DNA of 64,000 bases from Bacteroidetes bacterium 46-16 (lineage in GTDB: Bacteria; Bacteroidota; Bacteroidia; Chitinophagales; Chitinophagaceae), in contig MKUN01000029.1 of the NCBI GenBank assembly GCA_001897835.1, positions 62,001 to 126,000 of the forward strand, written 5' to 3'. A program made the position numbers and the translations under genes. Below, one piece after another: positions 18,075 to 26,174 of the stretch (the first letter of the stretch is position 1; each line of letters starts with the position of its first letter). Under the pieces are notes generated by a model that worked only from the letters and a program-made list of their open reading frames with translations, was not told the origin of the DNA and made no database searches.

Positions 18075-19346
18075 ATGGAAAATAAACTCCTACAATCCAT
18101 TTTACAAGCAGGTCTTTTAGATATTGGCGACAGCGATGAAAGGCTTGAGAATATTGTGAAATCTATTGCCGACCTTGATGCAAAGTTAAAAAAAGAACAA
18201 CATCTTTTGCCCGCTTATACACTAGTAGCTATGGATCCAAATATTGGCTCTGATGAGCCGGTATTGGTTGAGGTGGAGACAATAATTTCCAACCATTGGA
18301 AAGCGTTGCGAGCTAAATTTTCTGAGACGCCTATTCCAATAATCAGAGCAGTTATATTACATGCTTTGTATAACACGGGAATGAGCGACCCTAAAATTGC
18401 TAGAATTATTTATCTGAGCGGCTCAAATTTTTACCCATTTGCAAAACTGAGTCGCGAAAGAGAGGTAGTAGAAAAGATAATTTCTGACCTCGGTGAATTA
18501 GCCGAAGAAAATGCTTCTGAAGAATGGTCATTAAGTAGTGAGCCTCAATCATTAAAATTGGGAGTGATAAAAATCAATGGATTGAAATTTGGTGATATAT
18601 CTCTAGATACGGATTCGTTAACAAGTGGTCTAAAAACTGCTGCCCAGCCAGATCCTGCAACAGGACATGGCCCTCAACATGGTAATGCAAATTGGCAAAA
18701 TCATTTTTCAAACACGGCCTCGTCTGCAATAAGTAATGCAATTAATATGGTCATCTCAGAACTCACCTCGTCTTTGTCTTCAGAATCCCTGGAAACTCCC
18801 ATCAACAAGTTCTTCGGAGATTTTAAAAAATCACTAGATCAAGCATTAAAATCCTCATTTAATTCCATACAGGCTGTAGAAAGAAGAAGCAAGCTATTAT
18901 GGTGGAAAGAAACGCTATATTCTTCATCCTTAAAGAATAGCTATCGTAGCGTGAGTAATATGCTTCAGCCTATTATTATGGCTGAAGATCTGTATCAGCA
19001 ATTACCCGCTGTGGTTCCAGTAAGCGTTGATTATTTGCTTAAAGACACTTTATTATTAGTGAACAATGAAGCAAATAAGAAAATGAAATTTTCTACCTTT
19101 TTAAAAGAAGTATCAAAACCTGAAAACATAGCCATTGCAAAAGAATATTTCGGAGATCGGGATGTATTAAATAGAAGGGTGCCAATTACTGATTTTATTG
19201 CCTTGCTATGCCACGAAAAAGTAGAAGCTTCGATGGTTAAAAAATATACTGGAATTGATGAAACGGAGCAAGTGTCTTTGGCGGACATTGGTGTGATGAT
19301 GTTTCATGATCTAATGGCTGAATACCTAATACCAAAATCGAAATAA
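18075..19346 (+). CDS. GASH: all-helical protein of the GTPase-associated conflict system
   Basis: The 423-residue protein is almost entirely helical, with EEHA-type low-complexity stretches and no catalytic motif. The N-terminus (LQSILQAGLLDIGDSDERLENIVKSI) and the segment NHWKALRAKFSETPIPIIRAVILHAL resemble the GTPase-associated system helical (GASH) family, predicted by comparative genomics to accompany paired TRAFAC GTPases. It is likely a scaffold or sensor. It is directly followed, one base later, by the first GTPase, in an operon of five genes. Recognition rests on fold impression and context. Confidence 0.75.
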   Translation: MENKLLQSILQAGLLDIGDSDERLENIVKSIADLDAKLKKEQHLLPAYTLVAMDPNIGSDEPVLVEVETIISNHWKALRAKFSETPIPIIRAVILHALYNTGMSDPKIARIIYLSGSNFYPFAKLSREREVVEKIISDLGELAEENASEEWSLSSEPQSLKLGVIKINGLKFGDISLDTDSLTSGLKTAAQPDPATGHGPQHGNANWQNHFSNTASSAISNAINMVISELTSSLSSESLETPINKFFGDFKKSLDQALKSSFNSIQAVERRSKLLWWKETLYSSSLKNSYRSVSNMLQPIIMAEDLYQQLPAVVPVSVDYLLKDTLLLVNNEANKKMKFSTFLKEVSKPENIAIAKEYFGDRDVLNRRVPITDFIALLCHEKVEASMVKKYTGIDETEQVSLADIGVMMFHDLMAEYLIPKSK

Positions 19347-19347
19347 C

Positions 19348-20307
19348 ATGGCTGGAAATTGTTCACAAGAAGACTGTTATCCGGAAGAAACAGGTTGCAA
19401 TCATGAGGGATGCGATGTTTTAACGGATTGCCAATTTTATAAGAAGCAAGCCAATCAAGTAGCCACAGAGAAAGAAGAGGAAGATGACTTTTATGTAAGG
19501 GTTCCTTGGACCGGCAATACATTAGGCTTGCAGGATTTGAATTTTCTTACGTCTACATCACCTGTAACTCTAATAGGGATCACCGGCGTAGCCAGTGCAG
19601 GAAAAACAACTTTCCTGGCAACTCTATATTGTTTACTTCGGCATGGACATAAAATAGGAGACTTTCAATTTGCTGGGTCGTTAACCTTAGTAGGTTGGGA
19701 AAATATAGCCTGGTATCTCAGTTGGAATACACATAACGATGTTCAATTTCCTCCTCATACCAGTAGTAATGCAGGGCGAATACCAGGGTTACTTCATATT
19801 TCTTTGAGAAACAAAAATGGCGAAAAAAAAGAAGTAGTCTTTACCGATGCTCCAGGTGAATGGTTTGGCCATTGGATTGTGAATAAAAATGATAGTAATG
19901 CCGCAGGTGCTCAATGGATTCATGAGTATGCAAATGCATTTCTTTTGTTTGCCGACTGCGAAATGCTCTCAGGAAATCAATTAGGTAAAGCACGTCAACA
20001 AACAAAACAAGTAGCGGATAGACTGAAATACAATATTAAAAACCGACCTCTAGGCTTGGTTTGGTCAAAGTCTGATATAGATATTGACCCAGAAGTGAAA
20101 AAGCAAATTTCAAACCATATTCAAAACTCACCCCTTTCCAACTATCAGGAATTTGAAACGAGTGTACGAAATGAAAAATCTACAGATTGGCAAATGAATA
20201 TTTTGGAAAGTATCAATTGGATATTGACGATATTATCAGCTGACACAAATGAACTACCTATGGTAAGCCGATTTGCTTCGACAGACTTATTCCTTTCAAA
20301 AAGATAA
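19348..20307 (+). CDS. TRAFAC-type GTPase (double-GTPase system, DO-GTPase2-like)
   Basis: An N-terminal Cys/His segment (GNCSQEDCYPEETGCNHEGCDVLTDCQFY) could bind zinc. Then GITGVASAGKTTFLATLY near residue 77 is the Walker A P-loop, FTDAPGEWFGHW supplies the switch-II-like Asp, and GLVWSKSDID near residue 225 takes the place of the NKxD guanine-specificity motif. Family knowledge: in the GTPase-associated conflict systems two such GTPases occur side by side and probably act as a switch. It starts one base after the GASH stop and is followed four bases later by the second GTPase. Confidence 0.82.
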   Translation: MAGNCSQEDCYPEETGCNHEGCDVLTDCQFYKKQANQVATEKEEEDDFYVRVPWTGNTLGLQDLNFLTSTSPVTLIGITGVASAGKTTFLATLYCLLRHGHKIGDFQFAGSLTLVGWENIAWYLSWNTHNDVQFPPHTSSNAGRIPGLLHISLRNKNGEKKEVVFTDAPGEWFGHWIVNKNDSNAAGAQWIHEYANAFLLFADCEMLSGNQLGKARQQTKQVADRLKYNIKNRPLGLVWSKSDIDIDPEVKKQISNHIQNSPLSNYQEFETSVRNEKSTDWQMNILESINWILTILSADTNELPMVSRFASTDLFLSKR

Positions 20308-20311
20308 TGAA

Positions 20312-21160
20312 ATGGATGCAACAAATAATACGATACTAATTATTGGAGGTCCAAATGCCGGAAAAACACATTTTGGTGGACAATTGTACGGGAGGTTAAA
20401 TGCAAGAACTGAAAGCTATAAAATCACTTCTCCTCCTGAAGATCTTACTATTTTTCAGGAGGTTTTGGATAATTTGAACGATGGGAAATCATCAGGGCAT
20501 ACGAATGTATCTGCTCACAAAACTCTCGAACTAGAAATAGAAGACGGTTCAGGTGCAAAATCTGTCTTTAGTTTTCCAGATTATGGTGGTGAGCAGGTAC
20601 GGACAATCGTGCACGACCGTCGCATTAATAAGGTCTGGAAAGAACAAATTGATAAGAGTAATGCTTGGATGTTATTTGTCAGGCTTGACGAAATAACTAT
20701 GATAGAAGATGTAGTAAACAGAGGGTTGCCTGACCAAGAAGTGCTAAGGAATAGGAATGAAAAAACTGAACCAATGACCTTATCCGACACGGCATTTTAT
20801 ACAGAGTTGCTGCAAATTCTATTATATATCAAGAAAATTGGTGTAAAGCAAAAAATAGCGAATCTTAAACTAACAGTCGTTCTATCCTGTTGGGATTTGT
20901 TGCCAGATGGAGATCAAAATAAAATCCCGGAAGAGATATTACAGGACAAAGTTCCAGGATTATTTAGCTACATCACCAGCACTTGGAAACAAGAGACGTA
21001 TAATGTGATAGGATTGTCTTCCATTGAAAAAACGCTCTCCGACAAGGAATCTGACCATGATTTTGTGAAAAAGGGTCCGGAAAATTTTGGGTATGTCATC
21101 ACCAGTGCCGGACAAAAAGAAACAGATTTAACGCTAACAATTTCTACCCTCATTGGCTAG
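20312..21160 (+). CDS. TRAFAC-type GTPase (double-GTPase system, DO-GTPase1-like)
   Basis: I use the ATG at 20312 (MDATNNTILIIGGPNAGKTHFGGQLYG), which puts the P-loop at residue 12; an earlier in-frame start at 20273 would overlap the previous gene. SFPDYGGEQVRTIVHDRRI is a clear switch-II region with DxxGxQ, and LTVVLSCWDLLPDG stands where NKxD is expected. The two GTPases differ strongly in sequence, so a heterodimer is plausible. It overlaps the GAP1 gene by 8 bases. Confidence 0.82.
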   Translation: MDATNNTILIIGGPNAGKTHFGGQLYGRLNARTESYKITSPPEDLTIFQEVLDNLNDGKSSGHTNVSAHKTLELEIEDGSGAKSVFSFPDYGGEQVRTIVHDRRINKVWKEQIDKSNAWMLFVRLDEITMIEDVVNRGLPDQEVLRNRNEKTEPMTLSDTAFYTELLQILLYIKKIGVKQKIANLKLTVVLSCWDLLPDGDQNKIPEEILQDKVPGLFSYITSTWKQETYNVIGLSSIEKTLSDKESDHDFVKKGPENFGYVITSAGQKETDLTLTISTLIG

Positions 21161-23687
21161 GAAAGATCAAATAAAAATACACCAGGCATTTTATGGTGAG
21201 GTGAATCGCTCGCACGGATGCTTGTGTTCAACCATAGAGAATGCAGTATTAAAGACATTCTTAACAGGATTTACAGATCGCCCAAGTTCCTTGCCTGCAG
21301 GCATAACTATGGAGCCGTATTATTCTGCCACAGTATATGGAAAACATTATGTATTTGCCAAAACATCTCCCGATAACACTGCTCAACGAGCAGGAATGGT
21401 TTTCACTCATGTTTTGATAACTGATGTCGAGGATATTGAATGTATAAGTAACCTTGAAAGCTTATTTGGCTATTTTTATAAAACGATCCCCGAGCATAAA
21501 ACTTTATTGCAAGAGTTGATTATTCCAGTCTCATCGCTTGAGGTAGAAATCGATAGTGACTCTTTCCCCAAATTTGTTTTGCTTGGAGCACAAGAGCTGA
21601 TCTCCGGCAAGCTGCCGATATTGTTTTGCGGAGCATCAGAAGCATTCATTGATTTAATAGCCCCTATTTGGGCAGGGCTCCCTAAATCGTTTCGAGCAAA
21701 AATATCATATACGGCTGGCTTTTCCACAACAAATATTGACACTTCTAAAACTTTCATCGTTTTTCAGGGTGATCTGGAAGAATCATTAAGAGCGAGCAAG
21801 TTCATATCGGACAAGAATAACAACTTGGCTGAAACTAATAATACGGTAGAAAGATATATCCTCACGCCGCATGCCGACAACCAATTTGAATTATTCATAA
21901 AAGAATTAAATGTTAATCTTGACAGCTGGATTATTTTACAATCATGTGCAAAAGCGTACGAAGCGTACAAAAATTATACAGAGCTTACTAATGATGCGTT
22001 AAAACAATTAATACGACAGTTGGCAAAAATATCGCCTGATAAGAATAATGGGCGATCCATCAAAACCCAAATTGTAGCTGAAACCGTAAAACGAATTAAA
22101 GCTGAAAAAGAAATCAATTTAAAATCGCTTAAAAACCTCCCACTTGACGCTTTTAGTAACGGAGAAGAAATGCTTGCAGATACTGTAGGGGCTTTTGTTG
22201 AGAACGAACTCAACAGAAGTCAAAACTTTAATGACAGACTTATATCTGAGGTCATTATAGTTTCTTGCATGGAGACTCAACTAAATTGGTGGCATAATGC
22301 AGTGATAAAAGCCTTTAAAAAAACCATTGGTGAGGAGAGAGCAATAAGCTTTCAAAATCTCTGGCAAGTACTGATGTTATCAAAGGATTCTATGTCCGCG
22401 ATTTTATCTTTTTTGCCGAATGATAAAAAGCAGGAAGGCCTACTTATAAAATATTTCCCAAAAAATGTCCCCAAGCAATTTGCGGAACATTTCGCAAAGG
22501 TCATTTTAACAAGGAAATGGTTACTTCTTCACGCTTATTTAATACAGACATACTTAGCTTCTAAAGAGGCCGCAAAACAACAATTGCATTTAGAAAAAAA
22601 TGCTTCGCCAAATTCTTTCGAAGGCACTAAGCATATCATTAAAAATGTAAGCGATCAAGACCTGCTTTCTTTGACTATGGAAACTAACGAAAGTTATTTT
22701 ATAGCTGAATATGCAGTACGCTCAACAAAGAAGCCGGCTTTACTGCATAGACTGGATGTTAAAAATCCAATATGGCTCTCTATCTGGGCTAATTCCTTAG
22801 AAGAAACAAATGATCTGGAACATGGAATACTCAGTTTGTCAGAGAAGGTTGATCAATTACTTAATGATATAACCGAGGGAAAGAATGTTCCTGACGCAAT
22901 TGTTCATCAACTAGCACATAGTAAATATGCGGACATTTCGAGATTAAAGAGCCGTGTTCATCTGTGGAAACACCTGCGGCCAGGAATAAAGCAGCTATTC
23001 CTCGATGCTACAGCAAACGAATTGATAAAGAACATTTCAACTGAAGGCCTAACCAACGTAACTATTGAAACGGAATTGTCAAATCACATATCTACTGAAA
23101 GGTTCATGTCTAATTTACTTGAAACATATAGATCAGACATAAACACTGTTTTGGAAATCTTTGAGTATATAGATGGGTGCGAAGATGGATTTCTTGCTAA
23201 GTATATAAGATACTATACGAATAGCTTAAACGACATACAATCTGCTCGACTAGGGAATTTGATATTGTCCAAACAATTTCGCTTATCTGCGAAACAAATT
23301 TTCAATAAAGCCAAAACCAATAAAATCTTTAAAATTGCATTGACCAAATGCCAATCTATTGCGGGCTTAGACTTCTGGGATAGGCTTTCTTGGGGGTGGT
23401 TAATTGGAGAAACCGTGTCTGCCGATTCTGTTTTTTCTGAACTTATGAGAATATCAGTTAGATTATATGATAAAGGACCAGAGGAGAATGATATATGGAA
23501 AAGAGCCGGTGGGGACGTTAGTAAGTTGCACAACCATAGATCTAGGGAAGAAAATTGGCAAAATGCCATCAGATTGTTAAGAAATGGTGGAGGAGGAAAT
23601 ATTTCAGTTGAGTCATTGATTAAAGAAATGATGGAGGAGCATCCCAATAATTCAGAATTAAAAGAAATAGCAAAATACTTCAAATAG
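21153..23687 (+). CDS. GAP1: large GTPase-associated protein with C-terminal EAD1
   Basis: Translation probably begins at the TTG at 21153 inside the end of the preceding GTPase gene. The N-terminal about 240 residues (KIHQAFYGEVNRSHGCLCSTIEN, then YYSATVYGKHYVFAKTSPD and RAGMVFTHVLI) match the GAP1-N domain. A long helical middle follows. Residues about 768-844 form an effector-associated domain 1: LYDKGPEENDIWKRAGGD, then GGGGNISVESLIKEM. The same domain ends the next protein, so GAP1 is expected to recruit that effector by EAD1-EAD1 contact. Three bases separate the two genes. Confidence 0.85.
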   Translation: MARKDQIKIHQAFYGEVNRSHGCLCSTIENAVLKTFLTGFTDRPSSLPAGITMEPYYSATVYGKHYVFAKTSPDNTAQRAGMVFTHVLITDVEDIECISNLESLFGYFYKTIPEHKTLLQELIIPVSSLEVEIDSDSFPKFVLLGAQELISGKLPILFCGASEAFIDLIAPIWAGLPKSFRAKISYTAGFSTTNIDTSKTFIVFQGDLEESLRASKFISDKNNNLAETNNTVERYILTPHADNQFELFIKELNVNLDSWIILQSCAKAYEAYKNYTELTNDALKQLIRQLAKISPDKNNGRSIKTQIVAETVKRIKAEKEINLKSLKNLPLDAFSNGEEMLADTVGAFVENELNRSQNFNDRLISEVIIVSCMETQLNWWHNAVIKAFKKTIGEERAISFQNLWQVLMLSKDSMSAILSFLPNDKKQEGLLIKYFPKNVPKQFAEHFAKVILTRKWLLLHAYLIQTYLASKEAAKQQLHLEKNASPNSFEGTKHIIKNVSDQDLLSLTMETNESYFIAEYAVRSTKKPALLHRLDVKNPIWLSIWANSLEETNDLEHGILSLSEKVDQLLNDITEGKNVPDAIVHQLAHSKYADISRLKSRVHLWKHLRPGIKQLFLDATANELIKNISTEGLTNVTIETELSNHISTERFMSNLLETYRSDINTVLEIFEYIDGCEDGFLAKYIRYYTNSLNDIQSARLGNLILSKQFRLSAKQIFNKAKTNKIFKIALTKCQSIAGLDFWDRLSWGWLIGETVSADSVFSELMRISVRLYDKGPEENDIWKRAGGDVSKLHNHRSREENWQNAIRLLRNGGGGNISVESLIKEMMEEHPNNSELKEIAKYFK

Positions 23688-23690
23688 ACG

Positions 23691-24704
23691 ATGATTAAGG
23701 TTTTAATACAAACTGCATTAAGCTTAGAATTTGCCGCTGTTAAGGCATTTTTAAAAAATACTAAAGTGATAAGGCATCCTTCAACAGGGTCTATTTACAA
23801 TAAAGGCAAGTATAATGAAAATGAAATATTGCTTGTAGAAACCGGGACGGGTAATGTAAGGTCTGCGGACGAAACCGGACGAGCTATTGAATATTTTCAA
23901 CCGGATTATGTTTTTTTTGTAGGGGTAGCAGGGGGCCTGAAAGATGTTAAAATTGGCGATGTTGTTGCAAGCTCAAAAATTATCGGATTTGAAATGGGAA
24001 AAGACGACACCGAGTTCAAACCGCGATTAGACACCATACCCTCTTCTTATATTTTAGAACAGGTAGCCAAACATGTAAAGAGAGAAGGACACTGGAAACA
24101 ATTAATCAAAATAGAAAACGATGATGTACCAGAAGCATTTGTACAACCAATAGCTGCTGGGGAAAAAGTGGTCTCCTCTAATAAATCTGCCACCTATACT
24201 TATTTAAAGAAATATTGTAGTGATGCGGTCGCAATAGACATGGAAGGTAATGGCTTCTTGATAGCAACAAGGCCATATCATGCTCACGCGATCGAGGTAC
24301 GAGGAATATCAGACTTAATTGAGAATAAAGCAGAGACTGATGCAGAAGGGTCTCAACCGAGAGCTGTTGCTAATGCTGCTGCATTTTGTTTTGAAATGAT
24401 CAGTCAAATTGAGGTTGCAAGTGTAAAGCTCCCAGATATGACGTCGTTAGAGTTTCGAAAAGTATTAGTAGACAAGCTTGTGGAGCTGTATCCGCAAGGC
24501 CCTGAACAAGATGACATTTGGAAAAGGGCTGGCGGTGACATCTCAATTATTTCAAATTCTGCAAGTCGAAAATCTCAATGGTTTAATGCTATCGAAAAAC
24601 TATATTTGGGAGGCGGAGGGAAGGGAATTTCAATCACGACTTTGATGAACGAAATAAAAGAAGATTTTCCCAAAGCAATACAGCCGTTTATAAAAATGGA
24701 TTAA
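23691..24704 (+). CDS. Nucleoside phosphorylase effector fused to EAD1
   Basis: Residues 1-245 form a PNP/UDP-type nucleoside phosphorylase or nucleosidase: VLIQTALSLEFAAVKAF, ETGTGNVRSADETGRAIEYFQPDYVFFVGVAGGL, and AIDMEGNGFLIATR with EVRGISDLI (catalytic Glu and Asp in the usual motifs). Residues about 260-335 are a second EAD1: LYPQGPEQDDIWKRAGGDIS, then GGGGKGISITTLMNEI. Inference: on activation by the GTPases and GAP1 the enzyme degrades a nucleoside or nucleotide pool. It is the last gene of the operon, and the likely toxic output. Confidence 0.88.
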   Translation: MIKVLIQTALSLEFAAVKAFLKNTKVIRHPSTGSIYNKGKYNENEILLVETGTGNVRSADETGRAIEYFQPDYVFFVGVAGGLKDVKIGDVVASSKIIGFEMGKDDTEFKPRLDTIPSSYILEQVAKHVKREGHWKQLIKIENDDVPEAFVQPIAAGEKVVSSNKSATYTYLKKYCSDAVAIDMEGNGFLIATRPYHAHAIEVRGISDLIENKAETDAEGSQPRAVANAAAFCFEMISQIEVASVKLPDMTSLEFRKVLVDKLVELYPQGPEQDDIWKRAGGDISIISNSASRKSQWFNAIEKLYLGGGGKGISITTLMNEIKEDFPKAIQPFIKMD

Positions 24705-24757
24705 TTTAACTGTATGCAATAATATTAGCGAAAGTGTCTCATGGCAAGCACAAGTTT

Positions 24758-25066
24758 TTAGTTAAGTCGCAAGTATACTTTGCTACCAATTCCCGGATGA
24801 TACGAAGGCTGATACTTGATATAACCAAGGGAATCAAGCTCTTTGATACATTTATGGTAGGTCACGATGCTCTTAATCTTTGCCTTTTGCATTACGGCTC
24901 GTCTGGTGATGTTGAACGGATTAACGTAATCGTTCCTAATCCAATAGGAAAAAAGTACAAAGTAAATACTCATGTGGGTAGAGGATAGCCGCGCATCGTC
25001 TTTGACGATGCAAAAGAAAGCACTTAACGCATCTTTGCCGCTATTCCTCTGTAGTTCCTGCATCAA
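24758..25066 (-). CDS. Winged-helix-like small protein of a mobile module
   Basis: The 102-residue protein contains TSHMSIYFVLFSYWIRN-like text (here SSTHMSIYFVLFSYWI), FNITRRAVMQKAKIKSIVTYHKCIKELDSLGYIKYQPSY: a winged-helix DNA-binding pattern, with a recognition helix and the beta wing. Such proteins are common beside excisionase-like genes in Bacteroidota mobile elements. It overlaps the next gene on the minus strand by 26 bases, consistent with co-translation. Confidence 0.6.
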   Translation of the reverse strand: MMQELQRNSGKDALSAFFCIVKDDARLSSTHMSIYFVLFSYWIRNDYVNPFNITRRAVMQKAKIKSIVTYHKCIKELDSLGYIKYQPSYHPGIGSKVYLRLN

Positions 25067-25313
25067 GTAACTGCTTGATTTCTGATAGACGATAAAAATA
25101 GACCCCTTCGATTTTAGAGGGTTTCAGAAGTCCCTTGATCCGAAGGTTCATCAAAGTACCGTTTGATATTCCGAGCATAGCTTTTACCTCTTTAGTACGG
25201 AGCCACTGTTTCTCTTGCTGGCCGCCTTTCTGGTGCATGTATTCTGTTATAGCTTGCAGTAGCTCACTTTTAAATGCTTCAAAGTCTTGTTTTGTTACTA
25301 GCTCAATCTGCAT
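25041..25313 (-). CDS. Helix-turn-helix (excisionase-like) DNA-binding protein
   Basis: A 90-residue protein with a helix_turn_helix_17 type domain: WLRTKEVKAMLGISNGTLMNLRIKGLLKPSKIEGVYFYRLSEIKQLL. The N-terminal part is a charged helix. Such proteins regulate or assist excision and mobilization in Bacteroidota elements. It sits between the winged-helix protein and the replication-relaxation protein, all on the minus strand. Confidence 0.8.
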   Translation of the reverse strand: MQIELVTKQDFEAFKSELLQAITEYMHQKGGQQEKQWLRTKEVKAMLGISNGTLMNLRIKGLLKPSKIEGVYFYRLSEIKQLLDAGTTEE

Positions 25314-25330
25314 AGTGTTTCAATTTTACG

Positions 25331-26173
25331 TTATTGAAAAATGAGTGGTTTGCCATGTATGTCTCTCCATGCCTTGCCAAAGTCTACTTTGATATCTGGC
25401 AGACTGGCAAAAAAGAAGTAGGGACTGATACTTGCAAACCTTTCATTCTCTCTCAGCCTGTTTACGATAGATTCCAATGTTTTCTCATGATAGAATGCAC
25501 AGAGAACGATTGCATTATCCTGAACGCCGTATTTTTTACTTGCAACTCCCTGTGCCAGCACCTTTGCATGGGTGGCTATAGATTGCAGCACTCTCTGAAG
25601 GTTTCTGCTATCGTCACAAAACATTTCAACCAGCAGGAGCTTTGTTTTACTATCCTTTTCTATGACGAAGATTCCGTCCGGTATCACACGTCTTCCATCA
25701 TTCAAAAGGAGTTGTGCTTTCGACTGGAGGGTGTTGCCTTTGGTACTGCCGACATGATCATAGTAGGTAACAAATTCAGCTACGTGTATACCGCACTGTT
25801 CCATGTGCATATGTGCATGGATGAAACAATCAATTGATGCATTTCTATGTTGATAATCGCGTACAATCTGAACTTTCCCTGACTGCGGAGCAGTCACCAA
25901 TCCAAACGACTTGTTACTATTTACGAAATCAGCACCAGCCGGTGTGAGGTAAAAGGTATCCTCGGCTCTGACGTGTGACGTGAGGGTCACACGAAACGAC
26001 TTTACGTACTGCCTGTCTTTTTTCAGTGATCTTAAAAGCTGCCTGAGATAGGACAGGCTTTTGCCACCAGTTAACACCTGAAACTGGCTCGTTGTTAAGA
26101 ACCTGTATTTCGCAAGGCTCTCCATTATCGTGCATTCCGTGCTATTCAGTAGCAGCATGTCCTTTTGTATCAT
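25331..26173 (-). CDS. Replication-relaxation family protein (winged helix plus nuclease-like domain)
   Basis: The N-terminal about 75 residues form a winged helix (MESLAKYRFLTTSQFQVLTGGKSLSYLRQLLRSLKKDRQYV). The second half, with VIPDGIFVIEKDSKTKLLLVEMFCDDSRNLQRVLQSIATHAKVL, has a D-x-n-E-x-like pattern reminiscent of the replication-relaxation/MobC-like family on mobilizable elements. The catalytic status is not clear. It is one base from the downstream ATPase gene, suggesting an operon. Confidence 0.6.
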   Translation of the reverse strand: MIQKDMLLLNSTECTIMESLAKYRFLTTSQFQVLTGGKSLSYLRQLLRSLKKDRQYVKSFRVTLTSHVRAEDTFYLTPAGADFVNSNKSFGLVTAPQSGKVQIVRDYQHRNASIDCFIHAHMHMEQCGIHVAEFVTYYDHVGSTKGNTLQSKAQLLLNDGRRVIPDGIFVIEKDSKTKLLLVEMFCDDSRNLQRVLQSIATHAKVLAQGVASKKYGVQDNAIVLCAFYHEKTLESIVNRLRENERFASISPYFFFASLPDIKVDFGKAWRDIHGKPLIFQ

Positions 26174-26174
26174 A

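Noticed and set aside
24734-24988. 84-codon plus-strand ORF after the phosphorylase gene
   Set aside because: It is the antisense of the winged-helix gene at 24758-25066.
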